A DNA stretch of 64,000 nucleotides from an uncultured Lachnospiraceae bacterium. GTDB taxonomy: Bacteria; Bacillota; Clostridia; Lachnospirales; Lachnospiraceae. A program made the position numbers and the translations under genes. The notes under the pieces were generated by a model. The model saw only the letters and a program-made list of their open reading frames with translations. It was not told the origin of the DNA and did no database searches. This document shows, in pieces, positions 42,638 through 51,915 of the stretch. The stretch's first letter is position 1. The number at the start of each line of letters is the position of its first letter. The stretch covers positions 24,392 through 88,391 of the forward strand of contig CAJUSO010000006.1 of assembly GCA_910588965.1 (NCBI GenBank), in the 5' to 3' direction.

Positions 42638-43159
42638 ATGAAGAATCGGTGGATTGCATTATATGTAGAAAATGAAGTAGGCGTCCTGGCCAAAGTGTCC
42701 GGCCTTTTTTCCGGGAAATCCTACAACCTGCAGAGCCTGACCGTAGGGACGACAGAGGATATGACCGTGTCCCGGATGACCATCTGCGTCACCAGCGACG
42801 ACATTACCTTTGAGCAGATTAAGAAGCAGCTGAACCGGATGGTGGAGGTCATTAAGGTCATAGACCTGACAGATATGCCTATCCATATGAAGGAAATCTT
42901 GTTTGCCAAAGTAAAAGGCTGCTCGGTGGCGGACAAGGCGGAGCTCTTCCAGATTGCCCAGGTGTTCCACGTGGAGGTGGCGGATATCGGCACGGACAGC
43001 GTGCTCTTGGAATGCAAGGCCACAGAGCGGCGCAACAATGAGCTGATAGAGCTTCTGCGCAGCAAATTCCGGCACATTGAGATTGTCCGGGGCGGGGCAG
43101 TGGCGATTGAATCCATCAGCACCTCCTGCGGCGGCAGGGCAGAGTATTTCTGGAAATAA
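42638..43159 (+). CDS. ilvN: Acetolactate synthase, small regulatory subunit
   Basis: The regulatory partner that confers valine feedback inhibition; 173 residues. The N-terminal ACT domain (about 3-75) reads ALYVENEVGVLAKVSGLFSGKSYNLQSL, followed by VIDLTD and KEILFAKVKG at the domain junction, and a C-terminal ALS_ss domain. It starts 17 bp after ilvB with AAAGGTGGAGGG upstream, so expression is coordinated with the large subunit. A short GC-rich hairpin (AAGGGGGCG/CGCCCCTT, about 43170-43192) lies after its stop without a T run. Confidence 0.94.
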   Translation: MKNRWIALYVENEVGVLAKVSGLFSGKSYNLQSLTVGTTEDMTVSRMTICVTSDDITFEQIKKQLNRMVEVIKVIDLTDMPIHMKEILFAKVKGCSVADKAELFQIAQVFHVEVADIGTDSVLLECKATERRNNELIELLRSKFRHIEIVRGGAVAIESISTSCGGRAEYFWK

Positions 43160-43225
43160 ACATAAGGGGCAAGGGGGCGGCTGGCGCCCCTTCGCCCAGC
43201 GCGGGGAAGAAGCAAGGAGGGAAAT

Positions 43226-43753
43226 ATGCGGAAAATATTAGTAGTCGTGGATATGCAGAAGGATTTTATTGACGGCGCCCTGGGGACCAAGGAAGCCCAG
43301 GCTATCCTGGGGCCTGTCTTAGAGAAAATGAAATCATACCGGAAGCCAGATATTTATGCCACCAGGGATACCCATGGCAGGGATTACCTCAAGACAGCCG
43401 AAGGGAAGAAGCTCCCGGTGGAGCATTGCATCCAGGGCACGGAAGGCTGGATGCTGCACCCCGAGGTAGAAGCCCTGGTAGAGCCTTCCCAAATAGTGGA
43501 TAAGCCTACTTTTGGCTCCCTGGATCTGGCGCTGCGGCTGAACCAGAGGAACCAGAAGACGCCATTGGAGGTGGAGCTGGTGGGTTTGTGCACGGATATC
43601 TGCGTTGTGAGCAATGCGCTGCTGTTCAAGGCCTTCCTGCCAGAGACGCCCATTTCTGTGGACGCTTCCTGCTGTGCTGGGGTTACGCCAGAATCCCATG
43701 CTGCCGCATTGGAGACCATGGAAATGTGCCAGGTGGAGGTGACAGGGAAGTAG
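43226..43753 (+). CDS. Isochorismatase-family hydrolase (nicotinamidase-like)
   Basis: A 175-residue cysteine hydrolase of the isochorismatase superfamily. The catalytic triad is visible: Asp in VVDMQKDF (near residue 9), Lys in VDKPTFGS, and Cys in ELVGLCTDICVVSNAL (near residue 118), after the cis-peptide context typical of the family. The zinc-ligand region is DTHGRDYL. The overall form resembles nicotinamidase PncA of Clostridia; this would feed the pncB route at 10.7 kb. Ureidosuccinate or other amidase roles cannot be excluded. AAGGAGGG precedes the start. Confidence 0.88.
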   Translation: MRKILVVVDMQKDFIDGALGTKEAQAILGPVLEKMKSYRKPDIYATRDTHGRDYLKTAEGKKLPVEHCIQGTEGWMLHPEVEALVEPSQIVDKPTFGSLDLALRLNQRNQKTPLEVELVGLCTDICVVSNALLFKAFLPETPISVDASCCAGVTPESHAAALETMEMCQVEVTGK

Positions 43754-43829
43754 GCGCCTCCTTGGCAGGATACCAGGCGCAGGCTGGATGCAGCTATCCA
43801 GGCAGGGATTGGGTAAAAAGGCAGGCAGG

Positions 43830-43929
43830 GGACGCCGCAAAATAGCAGGTCCCTACAAGATCATGTGCATAGGTTCTGGTTTCTGTGCCCATGTCTTGTA
43901 GGGTTCTTGTATTTTGCGGCGTCCTTTTT
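43830..43929 (+). terminator. Very long intrinsic hairpin after the isochorismatase gene
   Basis: Outer arms GGACGCCGCAAAATA (43830-43844) and its complement (43910-43924) pair perfectly over 15 bp; inner arms CCCTACAAGA (43851-43860) and TCTTGTAGGG (43894-43903) pair over 10 bp; a T run follows at 43925-43929. The size is well above a normal terminator. Confidence 0.85.
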
Positions 43930-44419
43930 CTTTTTTTACCTGAAGTTTTATCTAGTTCCTAACGGTAAACATATTTTACTGGGCGGGTTCCCTAAAATAT
44001 ATTAGAAAAATTGCATAAATTTTCCAATCTTTTTTTATAAAATTTGCTGAAAACGTATGCTTTACTAAAATTTTAGTGATAAAGAATTGAAAAAAGCTGT
44101 GAATAATAATAAAATAAATAGGAAATGCAGTGGGATTTTTATACAGAACGGTGGGCCCACGCTATTTTTTTCTGTACATAAGTAATTGCAGGGCGGTTTC
44201 CTATAGGGTGTAAATGCAGGCGCAGAATGCAGCAAAGGCGGTTTTACTGCGGCGCAGGGCTTTGCAAAGAGAGAATTTTACTTTAGAAAGGGGGATAGAG
44301 GGAAATAGGATGGCGTTAGCAGGGACAGGTAGGCGTTCCTGCCAGGCATTTGCCCAAGATGCTAAAAGTTTTTTTGGGAATGGTTTTCGCATATATTTTT
44401 GGAAAGAAAGGAAAAGATT
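43930..44419. promoter_or_regulatory. Long AT-rich upstream region of the giant surface-protein gene
   Basis: I see no gene in this 490-bp stretch. It contains a 14-bp perfect palindrome ACTAAAATTTTAGT (44064-44077), a GTGGGCCCAC palindrome (about 44151-44160) before a T run, and a GCAGGGA/TTCCTGC hairpin near 44320-44344. These could be control sites or leader structure for the surface protein. I could not match any known riboswitch. Confidence 0.45.
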
Positions 44420-47400
44420 ATGAAACAGAAAAGTGTTTTAAAACGGATACTGTCATTGGCGCTCAGTACGGCCCTGGCTGTCACGATGCTGCCATCACAG
44501 CTGGCGCAGGCGGCAGGGGGGACAGTTTCTGAGGCGCCGGAATTTCCGGACAGGCTGGCGTATTTTAGTTTTGATGAAAGCCTGACAGATGGTGAGAATG
44601 CAATGGCTGCTGTAGATGGGGACAATGCATCCATTAATAAGAGCGACACCCATAACGGGGAAGGCGGGGCGTTAGAATTAAAGGGGCGTTCCTGGCTGAC
44701 CCTTTCCAAAGCCGGGGATGCAGGCGACAACCTGATTAATGGGAAGAAAGAACTGACCATCTCTTATTGGAGCAAGACCACTTCGGATAACACGAAAAAC
44801 CACAATGCCGGATGGGCTTGGTTTGCATCCAGGGACAATGAAGAGAATAAATATCCAAACGAGCATTACATCGGCGGGATTGACACGCCAGGGCAATATA
44901 CTGCGCAGCGGTGGAACAATTCCGGTGTAAGGAAAGAAGCCATTGAGTACCAGGGTTCCTTTAGCCAATGGAAGATGGTCACTGTCGTTATGGCAGAACA
45001 CAGCACGGCTCTGTATATCGACGGGAAGCAGGTACGTGTCCAGACAAATGAAGTAATGCCTTTGGGGGACATCATAACGGCAGGCAGTAAATTTATGATT
45101 GGAAGGGGCAATTGGGCATCTGATGATATATGGGAATATTATACGGGCCTGATTGATGATTTTGCCATTTATGACGGCGTGTTGGATGCATCCCAGGTGC
45201 TTTATTTATACGATGGCTCTACCTTCGGGGACGTACTGGAAGAAGAGGGCTTTTCTGTAGCCGATTTTGGGCTTTCTGCAGGAGAAGAAGGGAAAGTAGA
45301 TGTCATACTTCCGGCTATCTTGGAAGGCGCAGCCAACATTACATATTCGATTGACAACCAGGACATCGCATCCGTTGATGCCAGCGGCGTGGTGTCTGCC
45401 AAGGCGGAAGGCCAGGCAGTGCTTACAGTGACGGTGGAAGCGGGCGGCATTTCCAAGTCCCAGGCCAGGAAGGTAACGGTTTACGGCGCCAATCCCGCGC
45501 CCTTGGCGGTGTATGATTTCAACGCAACCGAAAGCGCCCCGGCAGGAACCCTGGGGGAAGGGGTAGAAAAGTGTGTAAAGGGAATGGGCGCATATGAAGG
45601 GGAAACCGTATTTGAGAGCGGCAGAAGCGGCAGGGAAGGCGATTTTGCAGTCCGGACAGAAGAAGGCAAATACGGCTTAAAGCTTCCCCAGAAACTGCAG
45701 CAGAACTTTACGGTCTCTCTTTGGGTAAAGGCAACGGTCCTCCCGCACTGGGCTTCTTCTGTGCTGTTCGTAGGGAGAAAAACCCCAGAGACATGGATAT
45801 CCATCGGCGGGAATAGCAATGGCAATTTAATCTGCTGGTCTTCCGGCAACCGCAGGAACGGCAGCGCAAAAATAGAAGCCAATCAGTGGACGATGTTCAC
45901 GCTGGTCCAGAAGGGGGAAAGCGTAAGCATTTACCAGAACGGGAAGAAATTAGAAATCCCGGGGACATGGGCGAAAGGGCTGATGTATGAGGACCAGTAT
46001 ATTTCCCTGGGTGTGAATCCTTGGGATGACGTAGTGTCCGGGTTATATGATGATATCAAAGTCTATGGGGTTGCCCTGAGCGATGGACAGGTTGCTGCAA
46101 CGTATGCGGCAGAAAATCCGAAGGTAGAGTCATATGCCCCAGTTTCGGTAGAGACACGTGAAGGGGTGGAGCCGGAATTGCCAGATACGGTGCATGTGGA
46201 ATTTGTAGGCGGGGCAGAAGGGACGGAGGAAGTCCAATGGCCGCAGATAGACCCAGAGCAATATGCCAATGAAGGCACGTTCACAGTGGCAGGCAAATTA
46301 AAATATTTTGATACGGAAATCGTAGCAAATGTCACAGTCCGGCCCCTTTCGGATTCCCTGCTGGCAAATTACACCTTTGACGGGGAAGTATTGGCAGACG
46401 CCAGCGGCAAGAAGGCCAATGCAGAAAAGGTCAATAAGGTAGATATGGTGGACGGGTTAAAAGGCAAGGCTGTCAGCCTTCCGGGAGGGGGCGCCAATAA
46501 GGGCTCTGTGAAGCTCCCAGAGGATTTGCTTGTCAAAGACGGCAAGGTACAGGACGACTTTACCATATCCATGTATGTAAAAGTGGCGGATAAGCTGCAG
46601 CAGTCTACGGCATTGTTGCTGCATGGAGACAAGTTGAATGAGTCATGGAATTCCAGCACTACCAGGAACCATATTGCCCTCTACAACAGGGACAGTAACC
46701 GTGATGGCGAGGATGGCCTTTGGGTGGAATACCATACCAAGCAGGACACTTCCTCCATGCTGGGCAAGAAAGATGCTTCCCAGACGACGGCTGATAAATG
46801 GGAGCATATTGCAGTTGTGACAAAGGGCTCTACAGGCGAGGCATGGCTGTACAAGAACGGCAGGCAGATAGACTATAAAAACAACATCACCGTAAAGGCT
46901 TCCGACCTGAATGGCCGCCTGAATTACCTGGGAGCCGCTGATTGGGAGGATCCGGACTACGCAGGCGCATTTGACGAATTGCAGGTATATGATACCGTAT
47001 TGCAGGCCAGCGAGATTAAGGATATTTGTGATTCCGGGTTCCGAAGCTGCCTTGTTAAGGCAATGGAAGGATTGGAGATTGGTTATGCCCAAGGGGACAG
47101 CGCGGCAAACGTAACCTCCAGCCTGTCTCTCCCAAGTACGCTCAAAGCTGCAGACGGCGTGGACATCCAGGTAGAATGGGGCAGCAGCGATACCGATGTG
47201 GTTGACAGCAGCGGCCTTGTAGACAGGCAGGATACCGATAAAGAGGTAACCTTGACGGCTACCGTTTCTGTGTTAGACACATCATCCAAAACAGGCGGGA
47301 AGCTTTGCAGCGAGAAGAAAGAATTTAACATCACGGTAAAAGCAAGCACAGGGGTTTCCTTTGTGAAATTAGACGCCAATATTGCAAAGGCAGAGGCTGT

Positions 47401-50400
47401 ATATGAGGCAGCCGGCACAGCAAAGAATTATACAGAGGAATCTGTTGCAGCATTGAAGAAGCTGATTGATGATGCAAAAGCCCTGAAAGGCAAAGAAGAC
47501 GTAACAAAGGAAGAAGTTGCAGATGCAGCCAGTGGCTTGGCAGAAGCTATCACAGGCAGTACGGCTGTGCTGAAGCTGAAAGACCTTGCACAGTTAAACG
47601 GCGTATTAGCCGCCCATTATCCCCTTGCGAGGGACGCTAAGGATTCCACGGCCAACCACAAGGATGGGACGGCGAAGGAGAAAATTACCTTCCGTGGGAG
47701 CGAAGGGGCAGCTTTCGTGAAGGATACGAAGCAGAGCCGGGTAAGTGTTATCGACCTTCCCACGGATTTGTTCCAGGGCAAGGACCAGCTGACGGTTTCC
47801 TTCTGGGCAAAAGATACCTATAGTAAAAGGGACGAGAACCATGCTGTGTTTGGGATTGGTTCCGGGACTTCTGCAGATCCCAATTCTGCAGGCGCATTTA
47901 AGTATCTGTTAGTGAACCCAACGAAAAACGGCAAGCTGAAAGTCGTGCTTTCGAAAGAGAAATCCTATAGTGGGGAGAAAGGCTTTGGCAACAGCAATTG
48001 CGTTGCGCCTTTTGAGGCAAATCAGTGGATCCATGTGGCCGTTGTGCTCAACGGGACAAAGCTGGCAGTCTATAAGGACGGTGCGCTTGCAGGGGAAACG
48101 GATACCGGGGTCACGGTTTCAGACCTTGGGGAACTTACAAGCGCCAGCATTGGCAATTCCATATACGGCAACACGGGGGACCGGGATTTTGAGGGCTTTG
48201 TGAAGAATTTCCGGATTTACCATGCTTCCCTTGCGGCAGAGCAGGTGGGCAGCATTTATGGCGAAGAGAACCGCGGCGTTGATAAGGCTGCACTGCAGGA
48301 TGCCATCGCACAGGCAGAAGCCAGCATGGGCGAAGGGGACAGCAAGCAGGATGATTATACGTCTGGGAGCTGGAATGCCCTGAAAGAGGCATATGCACAG
48401 GCAATCCAGGTGAGGGATGACGCTACGGCAATCCAGGAAGAAGCAGACGGGGCTGCGGATGCATTAAAAGAAGCAATCAAAGGCCTGGCCAGCGTGGTAA
48501 GCCTCCAGGAGGCCATTGCAGCGGCGAAGGAAGTAGATAAGGGCAATTACAGCGACACGAGCTGGGACAATTTCCAGAAGGCTATCACGGCGGCAGAAGC
48601 TATCCTGGCACAGGAAAACCCCTCAGAGGCAGAGATGGCCGCCGCGGTAAAAGCAATCGAGGACGCACGCAGCAAATTGACAGATGGCAGCAAGTCGGAT
48701 TTAACAAACCTGATTGCTGAGATCAGGGGGATGGCAGAAGATTATACCGCATATTCCATGGAGGAGCTTCTGCGGTTTGCAGAAGAGCTAGACGCTTCTC
48801 TGCCTGAAGACGCCTCAGCAGAGGCCGTAAATAAGGCCGTGGCAGATTTACGCGCAGCAATGGAAGGGCTTGTAAGCGTAAAAGAACTGAAGGAGGCAAT
48901 TGCCAAGGCAAAAGAAGTGGATCTGTCACAGTACCTGGCAGACGGCAAGGCAGAATTCAGGGAAGCGCTGGACTATGCGCAGCAAATCCAAAAGGATGCA
49001 ATGAGCGGTGCAGAGGTAAGCAAGGCAGTAATCATGGCGGCCTGCACCAATTTGGATACGGCTAGGAATGCGCTTTATAGCCGCAAAGGGCTTAGCGATA
49101 GGATTGGGGAAGCAGACGTCAAATTAGCAGACAGCAGGTATACAACGGCAAGCAAGAAAAAGCTGGAAGAAGCAGTAAAGAATGCCCTCAGGGTAAATGT
49201 CAATCCGGAAAGCACCGCTGCAGACTTTAGGGATGCAGAGGAACAGCTGGACACAGCAATGGCCCAATTAGTGGAGAAAGCAGATGCAAGCGCATTGCAG
49301 GACCTTGTTGGGAGAGTAGAAGCTTTGGATGAGGCAGGGTATACAGACGCAAGCTGGAAGGGATTGAAAGAGGCGCTGGCAACTGCCAAAGAAGTACTGG
49401 GGAATGACAGCAGTACAGCGGCAGCATTGGCAGCGGCAGAGGAGGCTTTGGCCAGCGCCAAAGATAGGCTGGTAGAACGTGCCTCCGTCAGCCAACTGAA
49501 CAGCCTTTATGCTGATGTTGCAAGCGTCGGGAGGTTAAATGCTTCCGATTATACCAGCAGCAGCTGGGCAGCCCTTCAGGAAGCGGCCTCAAATGCAGCT
49601 GCGGCAGCAGAAGGAAAGGTGAAGTCAGAGGTTGTAGGTTCTGCAGCGGCGCTGAAAGATGCAAAGGCAAAATTAGTAAACCTTACCGCCCTCAAAGCGG
49701 CAATTGCAGATACAGCAGCCCTTTCCCAGGCAGATTACACCAGCGCAACTTGGGCTGTGTTCCAGGATAAGCTGGGGAAAGCTAACATAACAGCAGCGAA
49801 CGGCTCCGCAACCCAAGGAGATGTGGATACGGCAGCCCAGGAACTGAATACGGCCAAAAATGCTTTGGCAAGGGTATCCGATCTCAGTGGGCTGAAGGAA
49901 TCCATCCAGAGGATGGAAAGCCTCCTGCAGGGAGACTATACCGTTGAGAGCAAAGAGAAATTAAGGCAGGAGATAGCCAAGGCCAAGGCTGTTACCAAGG
50001 AAATGCCGCAGGCAGAGGTTGATAAAGCCATAAAGGCATTAGAGCAGGCAGAAAAAGAACTGGTGAAGCTGGTCGATAAGGAAGATTTAAAGGCACGTGT
50101 TGCAGAAGCCCAGGTATTTGTGGCAGGCGTCAATGAGGCAGATGGGAAATATACTTCTGCTACCTGGAAAAACCTGAAGGATGCCTTGGACGCAGCACAG
50201 GCAGCCATAAACAAAGGAAATGCATCAGAAAGCGAAGTATCTTCTGCACTGCGCAACTTAAATGAAGCGATTAGCAGGCTGTTGGTACGCGGCGATAAGA
50301 CTTCGCTGAACAAGCAGATTGCGGAAGCAGAATCCCTGGAAGAATCGGATTACACCAAAGAGAGCTGGGCAGCGCTTGGGAAAGCATTGGCAGCAGCCAA

Positions 50401-51193
50401 GGCAGTCCAGGAAGAAGCAGACGCACTGCAGAATGAAGTGAATGACAAGGCAGCTGCATTGAGGGAAGCAAGGCTTGCCCTTAAGATTGCAGCCTTTACC
50501 GTTACGTTGGATCCGGCAAATGGGGAAGCGCCTACGGTTGAGCATATTGTGTCCGGGCAATTGATTTCAGAACCGGAAGATCCTTCAAGGGCAGGATACG
50601 TTTTTATAGGATGGTATGTTGGGGACACCTTATATGATTTCGGTGCGCCGGTTATAACGGATCTCACAATCATTGCAAAATGGGCAGACCTTCCATCTAT
50701 CGCAGGCGCATCGGTTAAGGTTGAGAAGGCGGTATACAATGGCAAGGCAAGGAAGCCGGAAGTGGCCGTGAGGATGGATGGTAAATTATTGGTTGAAACC
50801 ATTGATTATACCGTGTCATACAGCAATCATGTAAAGGTAGGCCAAGGGACAATTACCATTACAGGGATAGAAGGCTATACCGGGAAAAAGATCGTGAAGT
50901 TCAATATCCTGCCAGCTAAGGTAAAGAATGTGAAGCTCACAGCCAAGAAGGGCGGTAAGGCAGCAGTGAAGTTCACGAAGGCAGCCGGTGTGAAGGGATA
51001 CCAGGTAACTTATTCTGCCAGCAGCAGCTTCAAATCTGCCAAGAATAAGAATATAACCAAGAACAGCGTTACCTTGGGCGGCCTTAAGAAGAACAAGGTG
51101 TACTATGTAAAAGTCAGGGCTTATACTATCGTTAATGGCAAGAAAGTATATGGCTCCTACAGCACAAAGGTAAAAGTGAAGATTAAGAAATAA
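44420..51193 (+). CDS. Giant secreted surface protein with LamG, Ig-like and FIVAR domains
   Basis: A 2257-residue exported protein. The signal peptide (KQKSVLKRILSLALSTAL, ending near LAQAAG) is followed by LamG/concanavalin-like domain 1 (about 44-272), a Big_2-like domain (277-354), LamG 2 (360-564), a Big_4-like domain (567-642), LamG 3 (647-872), an Ig-like domain (877-975), one FIVAR helical repeat (977-1057), LamG 4 (1063-1284), eleven tandem FIVAR repeats (1286-2025), an InlB/Flg_new beta repeat (2025-2089), an MBG-like domain and a basic fibronectin-III-like end. No LPXTG or SLH motif is visible. No glycosidase motif was found, so glycan binding and adhesion are likelier than catalysis. 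ATG 44420 follows AGAAAGGAAA. Confidence 0.9.
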   Translation: MKQKSVLKRILSLALSTALAVTMLPSQLAQAAGGTVSEAPEFPDRLAYFSFDESLTDGENAMAAVDGDNASINKSDTHNGEGGALELKGRSWLTLSKAGDAGDNLINGKKELTISYWSKTTSDNTKNHNAGWAWFASRDNEENKYPNEHYIGGIDTPGQYTAQRWNNSGVRKEAIEYQGSFSQWKMVTVVMAEHSTALYIDGKQVRVQTNEVMPLGDIITAGSKFMIGRGNWASDDIWEYYTGLIDDFAIYDGVLDASQVLYLYDGSTFGDVLEEEGFSVADFGLSAGEEGKVDVILPAILEGAANITYSIDNQDIASVDASGVVSAKAEGQAVLTVTVEAGGISKSQARKVTVYGANPAPLAVYDFNATESAPAGTLGEGVEKCVKGMGAYEGETVFESGRSGREGDFAVRTEEGKYGLKLPQKLQQNFTVSLWVKATVLPHWASSVLFVGRKTPETWISIGGNSNGNLICWSSGNRRNGSAKIEANQWTMFTLVQKGESVSIYQNGKKLEIPGTWAKGLMYEDQYISLGVNPWDDVVSGLYDDIKVYGVALSDGQVAATYAAENPKVESYAPVSVETREGVEPELPDTVHVEFVGGAEGTEEVQWPQIDPEQYANEGTFTVAGKLKYFDTEIVANVTVRPLSDSLLANYTFDGEVLADASGKKANAEKVNKVDMVDGLKGKAVSLPGGGANKGSVKLPEDLLVKDGKVQDDFTISMYVKVADKLQQSTALLLHGDKLNESWNSSTTRNHIALYNRDSNRDGEDGLWVEYHTKQDTSSMLGKKDASQTTADKWEHIAVVTKGSTGEAWLYKNGRQIDYKNNITVKASDLNGRLNYLGAADWEDPDYAGAFDELQVYDTVLQASEIKDICDSGFRSCLVKAMEGLEIGYAQGDSAANVTSSLSLPSTLKAADGVDIQVEWGSSDTDVVDSSGLVDRQDTDKEVTLTATVSVLDTSSKTGGKLCSEKKEFNITVKASTGVSFVKLDANIAKAEAVYEAAGTAKNYTEESVAALKKLIDDAKALKGKEDVTKEEVADAASGLAEAITGSTAVLKLKDLAQLNGVLAAHYPLARDAKDSTANHKDGTAKEKITFRGSEGAAFVKDTKQSRVSVIDLPTDLFQGKDQLTVSFWAKDTYSKRDENHAVFGIGSGTSADPNSAGAFKYLLVNPTKNGKLKVVLSKEKSYSGEKGFGNSNCVAPFEANQWIHVAVVLNGTKLAVYKDGALAGETDTGVTVSDLGELTSASIGNSIYGNTGDRDFEGFVKNFRIYHASLAAEQVGSIYGEENRGVDKAALQDAIAQAEASMGEGDSKQDDYTSGSWNALKEAYAQAIQVRDDATAIQEEADGAADALKEAIKGLASVVSLQEAIAAAKEVDKGNYSDTSWDNFQKAITAAEAILAQENPSEAEMAAAVKAIEDARSKLTDGSKSDLTNLIAEIRGMAEDYTAYSMEELLRFAEELDASLPEDASAEAVNKAVADLRAAMEGLVSVKELKEAIAKAKEVDLSQYLADGKAEFREALDYAQQIQKDAMSGAEVSKAVIMAACTNLDTARNALYSRKGLSDRIGEADVKLADSRYTTASKKKLEEAVKNALRVNVNPESTAADFRDAEEQLDTAMAQLVEKADASALQDLVGRVEALDEAGYTDASWKGLKEALATAKEVLGNDSSTAAALAAAEEALASAKDRLVERASVSQLNSLYADVASVGRLNASDYTSSSWAALQEAASNAAAAAEGKVKSEVVGSAAALKDAKAKLVNLTALKAAIADTAALSQADYTSATWAVFQDKLGKANITAANGSATQGDVDTAAQELNTAKNALARVSDLSGLKESIQRMESLLQGDYTVESKEKLRQEIAKAKAVTKEMPQAEVDKAIKALEQAEKELVKLVDKEDLKARVAEAQVFVAGVNEADGKYTSATWKNLKDALDAAQAAINKGNASESEVSSALRNLNEAISRLLVRGDKTSLNKQIAEAESLEESDYTKESWAALGKALAAAKAVQEEADALQNEVNDKAAALREARLALKIAAFTVTLDPANGEAPTVEHIVSGQLISEPEDPSRAGYVFIGWYVGDTLYDFGAPVITDLTIIAKWADLPSIAGASVKVEKAVYNGKARKPEVAVRMDGKLLVETIDYTVSYSNHVKVGQGTITITGIEGYTGKKIVKFNILPAKVKNVKLTAKKGGKAAVKFTKAAGVKGYQVTYSASSSFKSAKNKNITKNSVTLGGLKKNKVYYVKVRAYTIVNGKKVYGSYSTKVKVKIKK
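48278..50493 (+). repeat. Eleven tandem FIVAR repeats in the surface protein
   Basis: Units of about 65-70 residues follow a shared pattern: L-x2-I-A-x-A-x8-Y-T-x2-S-W-x2-L then a second helix and a third with A-x2-L-x2-A-x3-L. DNA identity between units is low, so these are old, diverged repeats and form a rod-like helical stalk. Confidence 0.85.
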
Positions 51194-51198
51194 GAAGA

Positions 51199-51247
51199 AA
51201 AAGGGGGCTGGTGCAAAATAGGGATTATTTTGCACCAGCCCTTTTGC
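51199..51247. terminator. Bidirectional terminator after the surface-protein gene
   Basis: AAGGGGGCTGGTGCAAAATA pairs with TATTTTGCACCAGCCCTTTT, a near-perfect 19-20 bp stem with a tiny loop. T runs on both strands allow it to end this gene and the convergent DUF1653 gene. Confidence 0.92.
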
Positions 51248-51271
51248 AGGTACTAGAGGCGAGGCGGAAGG

Positions 51272-51853
51272 TTAGCGGAACCGGTTCGTCTCGTATTTAC
51301 GGAAGGTACGGACACAGGTTTTCAGTTCTTCATAGCGTAGGTCCAGCGAGCCTTCCTCAATGACCACGTCCAGTACCACGGCCATATTGTTAATCATGCG
51401 GTCTGTGATTTCATTTTGCATGTCTAATAGGATTTTGTATTTTTCATCCATTGTTTCTGCATCGAAGAACGCCATCAGCTTCTCGTCAGCGGAAAGGGTT
51501 TTGCTTTCCGCAGCGGCCGTTGGGTTCCCTTCTGCCGCACTGGCGCTGTCAGGGAAGGGAGGCTCCCCCCCATCCTGCCCGGCGCCAACGCTTTGTTTTT
51601 CCCCATTCCCATCCTTTGACGGTTCCGCAAGCTGGAAGCGGTAAACCTGCCCGGCATCTGGATATTTTTCAGTGTCTACAGGGCTTGTGAACATGGCAAG
51701 GGGCCTTGCATAGGTCTGGAAGGGCGGGTACAGCGCCTGGTATATGACCAAAGGCTCTTGTGTTTCTGAATGTGTTGCAATGGTTACGATCTGGTATAGC
51801 TTTTCCTTAAAATGCTGGTATATTTCTCCAGGTCTTGGATATCCCTGCGGCAT
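51272..51853 (-). CDS. DUF1653 protein with helical C-terminal domain
   Basis: A 193-residue protein. The N-terminal 70 residues form a DUF1653 domain (YPRPGEIYQHFKEKLYQIVTIATHSET, VIYQALYPPF, ARPLAMF), a small beta-barrel of unknown role. A Gly/Ala/Ser/Pro linker (about 90-125) leads to a helical C-terminal part (SADEKLMAFFDAETMDEKY, and later EELKTCVRTFRKYE). I chose ATG 51853 after AGAGGGA; the longer in-frame form from 51943 lacks a site. Confidence 0.88.
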   Translation of the reverse strand: MPQGYPRPGEIYQHFKEKLYQIVTIATHSETQEPLVIYQALYPPFQTYARPLAMFTSPVDTEKYPDAGQVYRFQLAEPSKDGNGEKQSVGAGQDGGEPPFPDSASAAEGNPTAAAESKTLSADEKLMAFFDAETMDEKYKILLDMQNEITDRMINNMAVVLDVVIEEGSLDLRYEELKTCVRTFRKYETNRFR

Positions 51854-51915
51854 AAGCGAATCCCTCTTTTCTTTGTTTGGATATGGTGTTGTTATGTAAT
51901 GGGAACCTTGGGCTG

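Noticed and set aside
44150..44400. c-di-GMP or other known riboswitch before the surface-protein gene
   Set aside because: GC-rich hairpin-like pieces are present, but the conserved core words of the GEMM and other classes I know are not.
48278..50493. CRISPR array or recent tandem duplication
   Set aside because: The periodicity is at the protein level, with diverged DNA and no short identical repeats with spacers.
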